NCBI GenBank assembly: GCA_963784805.1
Contig: CAWASR010000009.1
Span: forward strand, 186,001 to 250,000
DNA from: Roseiarcus sp963784805
Lineage (GTDB): Bacteria; Pseudomonadota; Alphaproteobacteria; Rhizobiales; Beijerinckiaceae
Direction of reading: 5' to 3'
Length of the DNA stretch: 64,000 bases
Positions 47,884 to 58,380 of the stretch are shown piece by piece. The stretch's first letter is position 1. Each line of letters opens with the position of its first letter. Below the pieces are notes generated by a model that worked only from the letters and a program-made list of their open reading frames with translations, did not search any database and was not told where the DNA came from. Made by a program: the position numbers and the translations under genes.

Positions 47884-48819
47884 ATGAACGACGCCGAGCG
47901 CCGCGCCTTTGATCAGGACCATGGCGACGACGACCATGGCCACGAGCCGGCGAGTTTCGGCAAGGCGTTCGCGATCGGCGTCGCCCTCAACCTTGGCTTC
48001 GTCGTGGTCGAGGTCGTCTATGGAATCCTCAGCAACTCCGTCGCCCTGTTGTCCGACGCGGGCCACAACCTGGGCGACGTGCTCGCTCTCGCGGTCGCGT
48101 GGGTCGCGAGCGCATTGGCGATGCGCCCGCCGACGGCGCGATTCACCTACGGACTGCGAGGCTCCTCGATTCTCGCCGCGCTGTTCAACGCCATGCTCCT
48201 GCTGGTGACCGTCGGGGCGATTTCATGGGAGGCGGTTCAGCGGCTGGCTGCGCCAGCGCCGGTGGCGGGAAAAGTCGTGATGATCGTCGCCGCGATCGGC
48301 ATCGTCGTCAATGGAGTCACCGCCTGGCTGTTTGCCTCGGGCAAGCGCGACGTCAACCTGCGCGGCGCGTTCGTGCACATGGCCTCGGACGCCCTCGTGT
48401 CGGCCGGCGTCGTCGTGGTCGGGTTCGCCATTCTGCTGACCGGGTGGTTTTGGCTCGATCCCCTCGTCAGCCTCGCGGTCAACGCCGTGATCGTTTGGGC
48501 GACATGGGGACTTCTGCGCGATTCGCTGGGTATGTCGATGGCGGCCGCGCCGTCTCGCATCGATCCAGGCGAGGTGCGGACGTTCCTTGCCGCCCGTCCA
48601 GGCGTGGCAGGCGTTCACGATCTGCACATCTGGCCCATCAGCACGACGGAAGTGGCCCTCACCTGTCATCTCGTGATGCCGGGCGGCCATCCTGGCGACG
48701 AATTCCTGCACCGCCTTTCAATAGACCTGGCGAAGCGATTCCAGATCAGTCATCCGACCGCCCAAATTGAAACCGATCCCGACACGGCCTGTCCGCTGGC
48801 CCCCGACGACGTCGTGTGA
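47884..48819 (+). CDS. Cation diffusion facilitator (zinc/cadmium/cobalt efflux)
   Basis: 311 residues from ATG 47884. A His/Asp-rich N-terminus (DQDHGDDDHGHE) precedes six membrane helices. The transport site pairs are present: LLSDAGHNLGDVLAL (helix 2) and FVHMASDALVSAGVVV (helix 5), each with the HxxxD/DxxxD pattern of zinc-type CDF proteins. A cytoplasmic C-terminal domain (VHDLHIWPISTTEVALTCHL) follows. CzcD/ZitB-like. Convergent with the giant gene, 17 bases apart. Confidence 0.93.
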   Translation: MNDAERRAFDQDHGDDDHGHEPASFGKAFAIGVALNLGFVVVEVVYGILSNSVALLSDAGHNLGDVLALAVAWVASALAMRPPTARFTYGLRGSSILAALFNAMLLLVTVGAISWEAVQRLAAPAPVAGKVVMIVAAIGIVVNGVTAWLFASGKRDVNLRGAFVHMASDALVSAGVVVVGFAILLTGWFWLDPLVSLAVNAVIVWATWGLLRDSLGMSMAAAPSRIDPGEVRTFLAARPGVAGVHDLHIWPISTTEVALTCHLVMPGGHPGDEFLHRLSIDLAKRFQISHPTAQIETDPDTACPLAPDDVV

Positions 48820-48836
48820 CCAGCGCGCCCTTTCGC

Positions 48837-51800
48837 TTAGCCGAGCCGGCCCGACGCGTGGGCGAGGATCGTGTAGACCTTGCCGGTGTTGGACAGCAGG
48901 TAGGCGCGCCACTGGGAACCGTCGCGATCGTTCTGGCTGACCTTCGCCAGCAAGCGCTCGAATTCCTGGGTGTAGTGCGTTGCAGTGTCGCGGAATTGCG
49001 GATCGGCGCGATAACGGCGACGGATTTCGTCGAAGGCCTGCTGCCCGGGCTCGGTGTATAGGCGGCGCGAAACGGCGGTGGGGTCGCCGCGCCGCCAGCG
49101 ATCCCACATTTCGACCGCCGCGACGCTGTCGATCAGGCCGCCGATGCCTTGGGTCAACGCCTCCAACGTCTCAATTCCGCGCGCCGCGGGGGCATCGGGC
49201 TCTTCCCGCGACGCCGCCGCCAGCAGGTTGGAAAGCCAGCCGGCCTGGGCGCGGTCGGCGACATCCGCGGGGACAGCGGTCGGCGCGGCCGGGCGATCGG
49301 TTCCGAGTCCGAACGGCGGCGCCGGCCATCCGTGATCCGATGCGTCATCGAGCGGGGGAGCGGGTTCCAGGGCGGCAATCTGCGCCGAGGGCGGGATTTC
49401 GATCGGCGTGTTCACAGTCCTCTCGGCGGAGGGCGCCAGATCCTCTCGATCCGGCGCCGGCGCCTCCGCATCGCGGACAGGTTCAACTGGGCGCGGCGGG
49501 GGAGGCGATTCGCGCCGCGCCCTCGCCGGCGCGGAAGCTGCGGCGGACGCCCCGACCGCGATTGGCTCGGCGACGTCGAAGGCGGCGCCGGAATCGGACA
49601 CCAGCGCCGCGAGCTCCTTCAGCGCGCGAATCTGATCGGAGACGACGCGACGCATCGCTTCGGCGGTTTCACTCGTCTCTTGCGGCAGATCGAGCACGCC
49701 ACGCTGCAGCTCTTGCCGCGTCGCGTCGAGCTCGCGCTGGACCTGGCTCGCCATCTCTTTCACTTCGGCGACCGACTGCCGGAACCGCTCGGCGGCATGG
49801 TCGAGCGCGCCGGAAATCTGCGCGTTGGTCTGGTCGATGGTCGCCTGCAATGTCTCGGCGGTGCGTTCGCGCTCCTTGGCCGCGGTTTCGCGGATGGTCT
49901 CGAATTGGCCGGCGACGGCGACCGACGCGCCTTTGGTCGCCGAAGTGAGCGCGGACGCGATTTCCTGCGCGCGCGCCTGTGCTTTGCCAAAACTGTCCTC
50001 GACGCTGGCGGCGAAGCGCTCCAGCATCGAGGCGAAAGCCTCTCCGCGGCCGGACAGATCGCCGACCAACGCCTGAAGGCTGTTCTGCCGGTGCTCGAGG
50101 GCGCCGTCGAGCGACTGCTGCTGGGCGGCGAGATCGCGCGCCACAACACTGAGCGAGTCGGCGTGCTGGGAGAGCCGTGTCGCCAGCGTGCCGGCTTCGG
50201 TCTGGGTCGTGGATGCGATGCGTCCCAGCGTCGCCACCTGAGAAGCGATGCCGCCCAAGGCGCGCTGAAATTCGTCGACCCGCGCGGCGAGGCCGCCCTG
50301 GACGGCGGCAAGCCGGTTGCTGGCCGAGTCCACGGCATGGTCGATCGCGGCGCCGGTCTTGCCGAGATTGTCGATCACCAGGACCAGTTCGCCGCGCAGC
50401 CGTTCGCTTGAGCCGGAGAGAGCGCCGACCGAATTCTCAGTGCTGCGGGTCATGGAGTCGCGCAGCGATGCGCTGGACAGTTCGACCTGCTCGGTAAGGC
50501 GCTTCAGCAGCGTGCCGATCGCCTCGCCGGACCGGTTGACCGCGTCGTCGGCCGCGCCGCGCAGGGCCTCGCTCGAACTCGACGACTTCCGAGCGCAATT
50601 GACCGGCGAGCGCGCCCAGGACGCGCACCGGGTCCGCCGCGCTGCCGTTGACCGCCGAAATCAGCTCGTCGGTGCGACGGGTCAACACCTCGGCGAGGCC
50701 GGCCATCTGCTGGTCGAGCGTCTGCATCGCGCGCGCGCCAACTCCGGCGATCTCCTTGGAAATATGCTCGCTGCGCTCGCCGAGCGCGGTCACCAGAACG
50801 GCGCCTCCGCCGTCGATGACCTGGCGCAGATCGTTGACCTTGGAGGCGATCTCGGACGCGATGCTGGCGCCGCGCGCCGCCCAACTCGAATCGGCCTCCG
50901 CCGCGGTTTTCGCCAGCGCCTCGGTAACCGCCTCGATACGAGCCTGCAGGCGGGCGTCGATAATCCCGGCGTTGCGGTTGGCGGCGTCCGCGAGATCCGA
51001 CAGGCGCGCGTCAATGATGCGCGCGCTCTGATCGGCCGCGTTGGCGAGAGCGGACAGGCGAGTGTCGAAGTCCTGCGCGTTTTGTTTTGCGCCGTCGGCA
51101 AGCACGGCCAGGTGGCGATCGAAGACGGCGCCGATGGTGGCGTTGTGGGTGTCGATCATGGCCGTGACCTTCTGCGCATGATCGCCGACCGTGTCCGCGA
51201 GGTCGGATCGACTGGCGTCGAACCGCTGGCTCAGATCCTGCATCGGCGTGACCACATGGTCCTTGAACCGTTCGACGCTTTCGCCAAGCGACCGGGAAAC
51301 GTCGTCGGCGCGTCCCGCCAGCGTCGCGTTGATGTCCTCGGCGAGCGCCGAGAGCGTCTGCGTCAATTCGCCGGCGCGCTTCTGCAACGTTTCGCCGATT
51401 TCGGCCGACTTGGCGTCCATGCCTTGCACAATTTCACGACCGCCTTCCCCCAGCGATCGCGCGGCGTCGAGCGTGCTGCGGGCAAGGGTCTCGGTCAGCG
51501 CGCGGCCCCGCTGGACCAGCGCCTCCTCGATCCGCGCAAGCAACGCCTCGAGCGTTGTCGAGACCTGGCTCAGCTTCTCGGCGGCGCGCTCGTCGACCGC
51601 CTGGAGGCGGCTGTCGAACAGCGCCGCCGCCTCTTCGTTTCGACGGCCGAGCCTCTCATCGACAGCGCCGCCGCCGCGGACGAGAGTCTCTTCGATCGCG
51701 GTGAGCTTGCCGGCGAGATCGGCGCCGAGCGCCTCGGATCGTTCGCCGATTTGTCTGACGATGTCTTTGCCCCGTCCGTCGATCGCGACCTCGAAGCGTG

Positions 51801-54800
51801 CAAGTCCTTCGCCGAGCGTGGTCTCGATTTGGCGGGAATGGGATGCGACCGCGAGATCGACCGCGTCGTGGTGGGCGGAGGCGACGGCCTCGAACTGACC
51901 AAGACGCTGCGCCGATCTCGCCGACAGCTGCTCGACGTTGGCGGCAAAGCGCCGGTCGAAGTCGTCCCGGCGGGCCTGCATCATCACGTCGACCGCGTCG
52001 ACCTGACTGGCGATGCGCGCGTTGAGCTGGTCGGAATGAGCCGCGATTCGCTCGACGACGCTGTGCCCGTTCTCGCCCACCAGATTGTCGATCGCTTCGA
52101 GGTATTCGTTCATGCGGCCGGTCTGTTGCGACAGGGAATCCACCAGGCCGGCGCCTCGTTCGCCGATGATGACGTCGAACTTGGCCACCTGAGCGCTCAG
52201 CGCGTCATGCACGTTGGCTGCGCCAATCGCCACGGTCGTGGCCGCTTCGCCGGCGAGCGCGGCGAAGCGCTCGTTGATTCGCGCCGAGTCCGCATTGAAT
52301 TTCGCCAGCGATTCCGCGGTCGAAGCTTCTATCTGGGCTTGAGTGGCCGCGCCCTGGAAGGTGATCGCCCCAACAAGACGGTTCGTCGATTCGTCGAACA
52401 AGGTCTCGACGGCGGCGTTCTGACCGTTGATCGTCTGGCGCAGTTGCGTGTCGCGGGTTTCGAATTGCTCGGCCCAGCGAGCGGCCGCGGCGTCGAGGAT
52501 CGCGATCGCGTCTTCCGCGCGGTCTCTGAGCAGGGTCGTGATGCGTTCGCTCGAGCCGTCGAGCCGGTCTTCCAGCGCCTGGCCGCGCACGACGACGGTC
52601 TCGTGCAGGCGGTCCGAAGCGCCGCCGAGACGCGCGACGAGGTCGTCGCCTTGAACGAGAATGGTCTCGGATAGGCGGGCGCTGCTGGCGTCGAGGCGCT
52701 CGATCAGCGATTCGGAGCGGGCGCCGAAATCGCGCGACAGAGCCTCACTGCTCTCGCCGAGGCGGACGGCGACGGATTCCCCTTGCGCCCGGATGGCGCC
52801 GACAGTTTGCGCGCCGGTCGAATTGATCCGGCCGACGACGTCGTCAGCCTGGGCGTCCAAAGCGCCGGTCATCGCCAGCGAGGCCTCGGCGAGGCGGGCG
52901 GCGACCGAATCGCCGTGCGATTGAACGGTGTAGGAAGCTTCCGCCAGACGCGCGGCGAGAGTGTCGCCATGCATGCGAAGCGCCAGCACCGCTTCGGCGC
53001 TGCTGGTTTCGATGCGCCCTGCGGCGGCGTCGACGTGGGCGCCGACAGCGGCGCTGGCGGATTGCGCGGAATCGGCCAGGCGGGAGGCGACCGCGTCGCC
53101 ATGCGCGCGGATCGCATCGACGACGCGTTCGTTGGTCGCATCGATGCGTCCGACGATGGCGTCGCCATGGCCGTCGAGAGCGCTGGTGGCTGATTCGGCG
53201 GCCTCGCCGAGGCGCGAGGCGACGGCGTCGCCGTGCGCGCCAATCATGTGCACGGCGCGATCGCTGCTGGCGCTGATGCGGGCGACGACATCGTCGGAAT
53301 GCGCGCCCATCGCGGCGCCGGCGGAGACAGCGGCCTCGGCCAGACGATTCGCGACCGAGTCGCCTTGCGAGCGGATCGCCTGGAGGACCTGATCGCTGCT
53401 GGCGTTGATGCGGCCGACGACTTCGTCGCCATGAGCGCCGAATCCGCCGGACACGGCGAGCGAAGCCTCGACAAGCTGCGCGGCGATGCTGTCTCCATGC
53501 TCCTTGATCGTCTCGACAGCGAGGGAGCTGCTGGTCGCGATCCGGCCAACGATGTCGTCGGCATGGGCGTCGACAGAGTCCGTCATGGCGAGCGACGCGT
53601 CGGCGAGTTGGGTCGCGACAATGTCGCCATGCTCCCTGATCGCGCCGATCGCCTGGTCGCTGCTTGCGACGATGCGGCCGACGATGTCGTCGGCATGGGC
53701 GCCGACGGCGCCGGTCATCGCGATCGAAGCGTCGGCGAGCTGGGCTGTGACGCTGTCCCCATGGCCCCTGATCGCGTCGACGGCCTGGGCGCCGCTGGCG
53801 GAGATGCGGCCGACAAGGCTGTCGGCATGGCCGCCGACGGCTTCGGATATGGCCTGGGACGCCTGGGCGAGACGGTCGGCGACCGCGTCGCCGTGCCCCG
53901 TGATCGCGTCGACGGCCCGCGCGCTGCTCGCGTCGATTCGGCCTACGACATCATCGGCGTGCGCGCCGACCGCGCCGCGCGCCTGATCGGCCGCTTCCGC
54001 GAGCCGCGCCGCGACACGGTCGCCATGCGCGCCGATCGAGTCGACGATGGAATTTTGCGAAATATTGATGCGCTCGATCAGTTCGTCGCTTCGCCCCTCC
54101 ATGCTGGAAAGCAGGACCTCTCCAGCCGTCTTGACCCGGCCATCGATGTCGCCGACCCGGGCCAGGATGTCGTCAGCGGCCTTTCGGCTGGTGTCGGCCA
54201 GGCGAGCGGCGAGGCCGTCGCTGATTCCGGCGATCGACACGGTCATCTGCGTCCCCCCGGCGACGATGCGCTCGAGCGTCGCGGCGCCGGTGCGGTCGAT
54301 GGCGTTGGCGATCTCCTCCGACGATGCGCCGAGCGAGGCGACGAGACGCTGGCCGGCTTCGTTGAGGCGATCGCCGAGGCGGGCGCCAGCCGAATCGAGG
54401 TCTTCGGAGATGCCGTCGTGCGCGTTGGCGATCGCGTCACGCATCCGCGCTCCGCTGACCACGATCGCCTCCCGCTGATCCGCCATCTCTGCAATCAGCA
54501 GGCGGATCTTGCGCTCGTTGTCGGAATAGGAACGCTCGAGGGTCGAGACCTCGGACCGCACGCGCGTCTCGAGTTCGGCCGCCCGCGCAAGGGCGCGTTC
54601 GACGCCGTCGCCCATGAACGTGAGTTCGCGGCGGATCGCCTGCGAAAGAGTCATCATATGCTCGCCGGCCATCGTCTCCGGCTCGGCCAGACGCACAGCC
54701 ACCTGGGAAATCGCGCGCGCCGACTGGCGCAGTTCGCGTAATCGGCGCGAAAGCGCGGCAAAGCCGAACATGAAGAAAATCGGCCCCAGCGCCGCCAGCG

Positions 54801-55284
54801 CCAGCAACGGCGCCTCGGGCCGCAGCAGGATCTGCCTCAGCGGAGCGGCGGACAGAGACGGCCATAGATTTTCGTACGCATAAACCGCGCAGATCGCCGC
54901 CCAGACGATTGAGCCGATCAGAGCGAGAATGAATGGCGTGCGGCTCGCCGGCCGGACGTTCATGGCCTGCAAAACCGCCCCGACCGTCTCGCGGTCGTCG
55001 TTCGCCGGCGCCGCCGTGGGGATCGCGGGCTTTGCCTCGGCCTCCGTCGGCGCAGCCGTCGCCGACGGTTGGCTCGGGCGCAGCAGCGGCGCGGATTCGG
55101 CAGGCGCGCTCGGCTTGAGGATGGGCGAGGCGGCCGCCGGTTTCGCCGGGGCGCTCGGCGCGGGCCGCGACGGACCCTGGCCCAGTGACAGCGCCTCGGT
55201 TTCGTCGTCGGTCAGGTTCAACGCACTTTCGATCGCCGACATCGCGGCGGAAACCGGATCCGGCGTCGAATTCTGCTTTGCCAT
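48837..55284 (-). CDS. gpr: Giant apolipoprotein-like repeat protein, growth pole ring (GPR/RgsE) homologue; frameshifted as given
   Basis: Two frames (55284 down to about 50571, then to 48837) encode one protein of about 2148 residues if one surplus base near 50571 is removed; the join then reads EVVEFE/EALRGAADDAV without a break. Layout: acidic and Pro/Ala-rich N-terminus (1-110), two membrane helices (about 117-137 and 157-178), then helical repeats. The clearest run has about ten 44-residue units, each two 22-residue halves (HGDSVAARLAEAS... and HADDVVGRIDASS...), as in apolipoproteins. A conserved C-terminal domain ends LLSNTGKVYTILAHASGRLG. Size, topology and repeats match GPR of Agrobacterium and RgsE of Sinorhizobium, needed for polar growth; this identity is inferred. 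Confidence 0.78.
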
Positions 55285-55450
55285 TTGTCCGCCTCATTTT
55301 TTGGCGTCGATCGCACGCGGATCGACTGACGCGCCAGCGTTCTCCCCGGCGTGGCCTCGGCCGGCGGAAACGTCACAATTAACCACGTCGCAGTTTACCG
55401 CCGCGGCCTCGATATGAAAACCACGCCGAACGGGCAAACTTCAAACGTCG

Positions 55451-55465
55451 TTAACGATTATTTTA
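55451..55465. promoter_or_regulatory. CtrA-like half-match between gpr-like and Hpt genes
   Basis: TTAA-CGATTAT-TTTA, 7 of 8 bases of the TTAA-N7-TTAA binding site of the cell-cycle regulator CtrA. It lies in the 280-base divergent gap between the growth-pole gene and the Hpt gene. The rest of this gap has no recognisable element. Single imperfect sites occur by chance, so confidence is low. Confidence 0.3.
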
Positions 55466-55564
55466 CCATGTTTTTTCAAACTCTTCATCCGACCGATAGC
55501 GGCAACCGCCCGGCGCCGCATTCGTGTCATGGTCCTTTATTGGCAGGCGAATGGCGGGGGCGGC

Positions 55565-56017
55565 ATGCTCGAGAAGCTCGGAGCATCGGGTCCGTTGGAG
55601 GCGGACTCGAATTGGGATTTCCCGATCGGAGACGACGGCGGTTCTCCCCTCGATCTCGTTCATCTGGCTCGGCAATGTGGGGGCGACCAGGAGCTGGAGC
55701 AGGAATTGCTGGGTCTTTTTCGGCTCCAGTCGCGCGCTCTCACCGCGCAATTAAGCGACCCAACATCTGTATTGTCGGAATCCAGGGCCAATTTGGACTC
55801 CAAGGCCAAGATCGCCCATAAGCTTTGTGGTTCGGCGCTCGCGGTCGGCGCCCAGCGGGTCGCGGGCGCGGCGCGCCAAATCGAGGCATGCGCCTCGGCC
55901 GTTCACGTCGGCGGTTCGGCGAGCGCCAAAGACCCCGCCGCCCTGAGGCGGGCGATCGCCGCGCTCGAGGCGACAGTGGCCGAGGCCATAGCGGAAATCG
56001 AGCGCATCCGCGGCTGA
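55565..56017 (+). CDS. Hpt (histidine phosphotransfer) domain protein
   Basis: 150 residues from ATG 55565 (GGCGGGGGC upstream); an ATG at 55529 is possible. One Hpt helical bundle: DLVHLARQCGGDQELEQELL at the first helices and the phosphorylation motif AHKLCGSALAVGAQRVA, with the phospho-accepting histidine at residue 85. No kinase or receiver domain is attached. It is divergent from the growth-pole-ring-like gene. An Hpt protein here suggests a phosphorelay linked to the cell cycle; that is inference from position. Confidence 0.85.
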   Translation: MLEKLGASGPLEADSNWDFPIGDDGGSPLDLVHLARQCGGDQELEQELLGLFRLQSRALTAQLSDPTSVLSESRANLDSKAKIAHKLCGSALAVGAQRVAGAARQIEACASAVHVGGSASAKDPAALRRAIAALEATVAEAIAEIERIRG

Positions 56018-56216
56018 AGACCCGGATCCATCCTATCCGTTCTCCCTGGACGCCGCTCGCGCTTGTCGCGCTGGCCGGAAATCGGCCTTGAGGCAAAAGC
56101 GCGGCGACAAATGCCTTTCGGCGCCGCAGCGCTTGCTTTATGTAGGCGCCCGGCAGGGGTGGGGATGCTTGAGCCTTACAGCCTGGATATGTTGTTCTTG
56201 GGACCTATTCGACTCA

Positions 56217-56537
56217 ATGACAAAGGTGACGTTTATCGACGCTTCGGGGCAGGCGCGGGCGGTCGACGCCCAGATCGGCTCGACGGTCATGGAAACCGCG
56301 CTTCGCAATTCCATTCCTGGGATCGAGGCCGAATGCGGCGGGGCCTGCGCGTGCGCGACCTGCCACGTCTATGTCGCGGAGGAATGGACCGAAATAGTGG
56401 GCAAGCCCTCGCAGATGGAAGAGGACATGCTCGACTTCGCCTTCGAAGTGCGCCCCAATTCCCGGCTCTCCTGCCAGATCAAGGTGTCCGAGGCCCTGGA
56501 TGGGCTCGTCGTGACCACGCCAGGCAAGCAAGGATAG
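56217..56537 (+). CDS. 2Fe-2S ferredoxin (adrenodoxin type)
   Basis: 106 residues from ATG 56217 (MTKVTFIDASGQARAVDA); upstream codons in frame lack similarity. [2Fe-2S] ligands are in ECGGACACATCHVYV (C-x5-C-x2-C) and the fourth cysteine in RLSCQIKV. The PSQMEEDMLDFA acidic helix typical of adrenodoxin-type partners is present. It precedes a ferredoxin-NADP reductase by 12 bases, so the two probably form a redox pair. Confidence 0.94.
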   Translation: MTKVTFIDASGQARAVDAQIGSTVMETALRNSIPGIEAECGGACACATCHVYVAEEWTEIVGKPSQMEEDMLDFAFEVRPNSRLSCQIKVSEALDGLVVTTPGKQG

Positions 56538-56549
56538 GACCCGAAATAT

Positions 56550-57587
56550 ATGAACGATGTAATCTCGACCGACGTCGTTATTGTCGGCGCCGGGCCGATT
56601 GGCCTGTTTTCGGTGTTCGAACTCGGCCTTCTCGACATCAAATGCCACTTGATCGACATTCTGCCGAAGGCCGGCGGCCAGTGCGCGGAACTCTATCCCG
56701 AAAAGCCGATCTACGACATTCCCGGCTTCCCGATCATCACCGGCCAGGAGCTGGTCGACAATCTGATGAAGCAGATTCATCCGTTCGGGCCGACTTTTCA
56801 CTTGAATGAAATGGTCGATCGGGTCGATGTGCTGAGCGCGCCGGATCGGCCGTTGTTTCGCGTCGCCACCGATAATGACAAGACGATCGAGGCCCGGTCG
56901 ATCTTCATCGCCGCCGGGGGCGGCTCGTTTCAGCCCAAGAGGCCGCCGCTGGCGGGTCTCGAGGCGTACGAGAACACGAGCGTCTTCTATTCCGTGCGCA
57001 AGATGGAGCATTTCCGGGGCCGGCGCGTCGTCATCGTCGGCGGCGGCGATTCGGCCCTGGACTGGGCGCTGAACCTGCATCCGGTCGCAAGCCGCGTCAC
57101 GCTCGTGCATCGCCGGGACGTCTTCCGCGCCGCCCCCCATTCCGTCAACGCCATGCGGGCGCTGGTCGACTCCGGCAACATGGATTTCGTGCTCGGCCAG
57201 GTGACGGCGGTCAAGGGCGGCGATGGGCGATTGTCGGCGCTGACGATCCGGCGCGAGAACGGCGAAATATACGATCACCCATCAGACGTCATGCTGCCGT
57301 TCTTCGGACTGACGATGAAGCTCGGGCCGATCGCCAAATGGGGCATCAACCTGCACGAAAACCTCATTCCGACCGACACCGAAAAGTTCGAGACCAGCGT
57401 TCCGGGCATCTTCGCGGTCGGCGACATCAACACCTATCCGGGCAAGCTGAAGCTGATCTTGTCAGGCTTCCACGAGGCCACGCTCGCCGCCCAGCGCGTG
57501 CATCATTACGTTTACCCGGACAAGAAGCTGACCTTCCAGTACACGACGTCTTCGACTAGCCTTCAGCGCAAACTCGGGGTGAGCTAG
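56550..57587 (+). CDS. Ferredoxin--NADP(+) reductase (thioredoxin-reductase-like type)
   Basis: 345 residues. FAD-binding VVIVGAGPIGLFSVFELGLL at the N-terminus, PKAGGQCAELYPEKPIYDIP typical for TrxR-like FNRs, the NADP-binding VVIVGGGDSALDWAL at about 168-182, and GIFAVGDINTYPGKLKLIL near the end. The CxxC of thioredoxin reductases is absent, so it is a reductase for ferredoxin, most likely the one encoded just upstream. It resembles the enzymes of Rhodopseudomonas and Bacillus (YumC). Confidence 0.94.
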   Translation: MNDVISTDVVIVGAGPIGLFSVFELGLLDIKCHLIDILPKAGGQCAELYPEKPIYDIPGFPIITGQELVDNLMKQIHPFGPTFHLNEMVDRVDVLSAPDRPLFRVATDNDKTIEARSIFIAAGGGSFQPKRPPLAGLEAYENTSVFYSVRKMEHFRGRRVVIVGGGDSALDWALNLHPVASRVTLVHRRDVFRAAPHSVNAMRALVDSGNMDFVLGQVTAVKGGDGRLSALTIRRENGEIYDHPSDVMLPFFGLTMKLGPIAKWGINLHENLIPTDTEKFETSVPGIFAVGDINTYPGKLKLILSGFHEATLAAQRVHHYVYPDKKLTFQYTTSSTSLQRKLGVS

Positions 57588-57596
57588 CGGCCAAGT

Positions 57597-58334
57597 TTAC
57601 TGCGTCAGCTCGAACTTGGCCGTGATCGTCACCGTGAGCTTGTCCTGACCGGCCTCGATCGGAGTCGGCGGGGCCGACGTGGCCATCGGGGCGTAGGCCC
57701 GCCCGCGGAAGGCGAGGGGTTGAGCGACAGTCTCTTCGCTCAATTCCATCAGCCGCCCGAGTTTCGCGCCGCCCGCTCTGGCGAAAATCTCGGCCTTGCG
57801 CTTGGCGTCGGCGACCGCGAGCGGGCGCGCCTTGTCGAGGAGCGCGCTCACGTTGTTCTGGCCAAACGCGACGCCGTACATCGTGTTGGCGCCGGCTTCC
57901 ACCGCCTTGTCGAGCAAGGGACCGAGGCGAGGAATGTCGCGAACGGTCACCGCCACCGTGTTGCTCACATTGTAGCCGGTAATTGTCTGCGCTTCTTGCG
58001 CGTTTGAGCGCTGGTTCGAGAACATCGGAGAAATCGACAGGCCGGAGGTCTGGATATCGACGCTCGCGACTCCCTCGGCCTTGATCGCCGCCAGCACGGC
58101 GCTGACCGACTTCGCGTTGGCGGCCATCGCCTCGCCCGCTTCCTTGCCCGCGGTCGTCACTCCAAGCGTCACCCGCGCGAAATCGGGCGCCGCGCCGACG
58201 CTGCCCTCGCCGCTGACCGCGACAAACCGGCCGCTGTTGTATTCGATGATGCGCGGCTGGGCCGCGAGCGCGGAAGGCAATGCGCTCAGCGCCCCGACGA
58301 ACGCGATCAGGCCGAGCCGCCGCAGGTCCCGCAT
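57597..58334 (-). CDS. SIMPL (DUF541) domain periplasmic protein
   Basis: 245 residues from ATG 58334, which has an excellent AAGGAGGGAGATC ribosome site. Signal peptide MRDLRRLGLIAFVGALSAL, cleaved after about ALAAQP. SIMPL pattern: RFVAVSGEGSVGAAPDFARV, IQTSGLSISPMF, ITGYNVSNTVAVTVRD and DAKRKAEIFARAGGAKLG. Brucella BP26/Omp28 belongs to this family; a role in oxidative stress defence is reported for some members. Confidence 0.92.
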   Translation of the reverse strand: MRDLRRLGLIAFVGALSALPSALAAQPRIIEYNSGRFVAVSGEGSVGAAPDFARVTLGVTTAGKEAGEAMAANAKSVSAVLAAIKAEGVASVDIQTSGLSISPMFSNQRSNAQEAQTITGYNVSNTVAVTVRDIPRLGPLLDKAVEAGANTMYGVAFGQNNVSALLDKARPLAVADAKRKAEIFARAGGAKLGRLMELSEETVAQPLAFRGRAYAPMATSAPPTPIEAGQDKLTVTITAKFELTQ

Positions 58335-58380
58335 GATCTCCCTCCTTGATCTTCGGTCGAAGTTTGCGGCCGCGCCGGGC

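Noticed and set aside
50504..50884. Third reading frame at the gpr frameshift as a separate small gene
   Set aside because: Arg/Ala-rich shadow of the main coding frame; it does not connect the two halves.
52869..54478. Long opposite-strand open frames across the giant gene
   Set aside because: They arise from codon bias of the Ala/Asp/Arg-rich repeats on the real strand; no ribosome sites or similarity.
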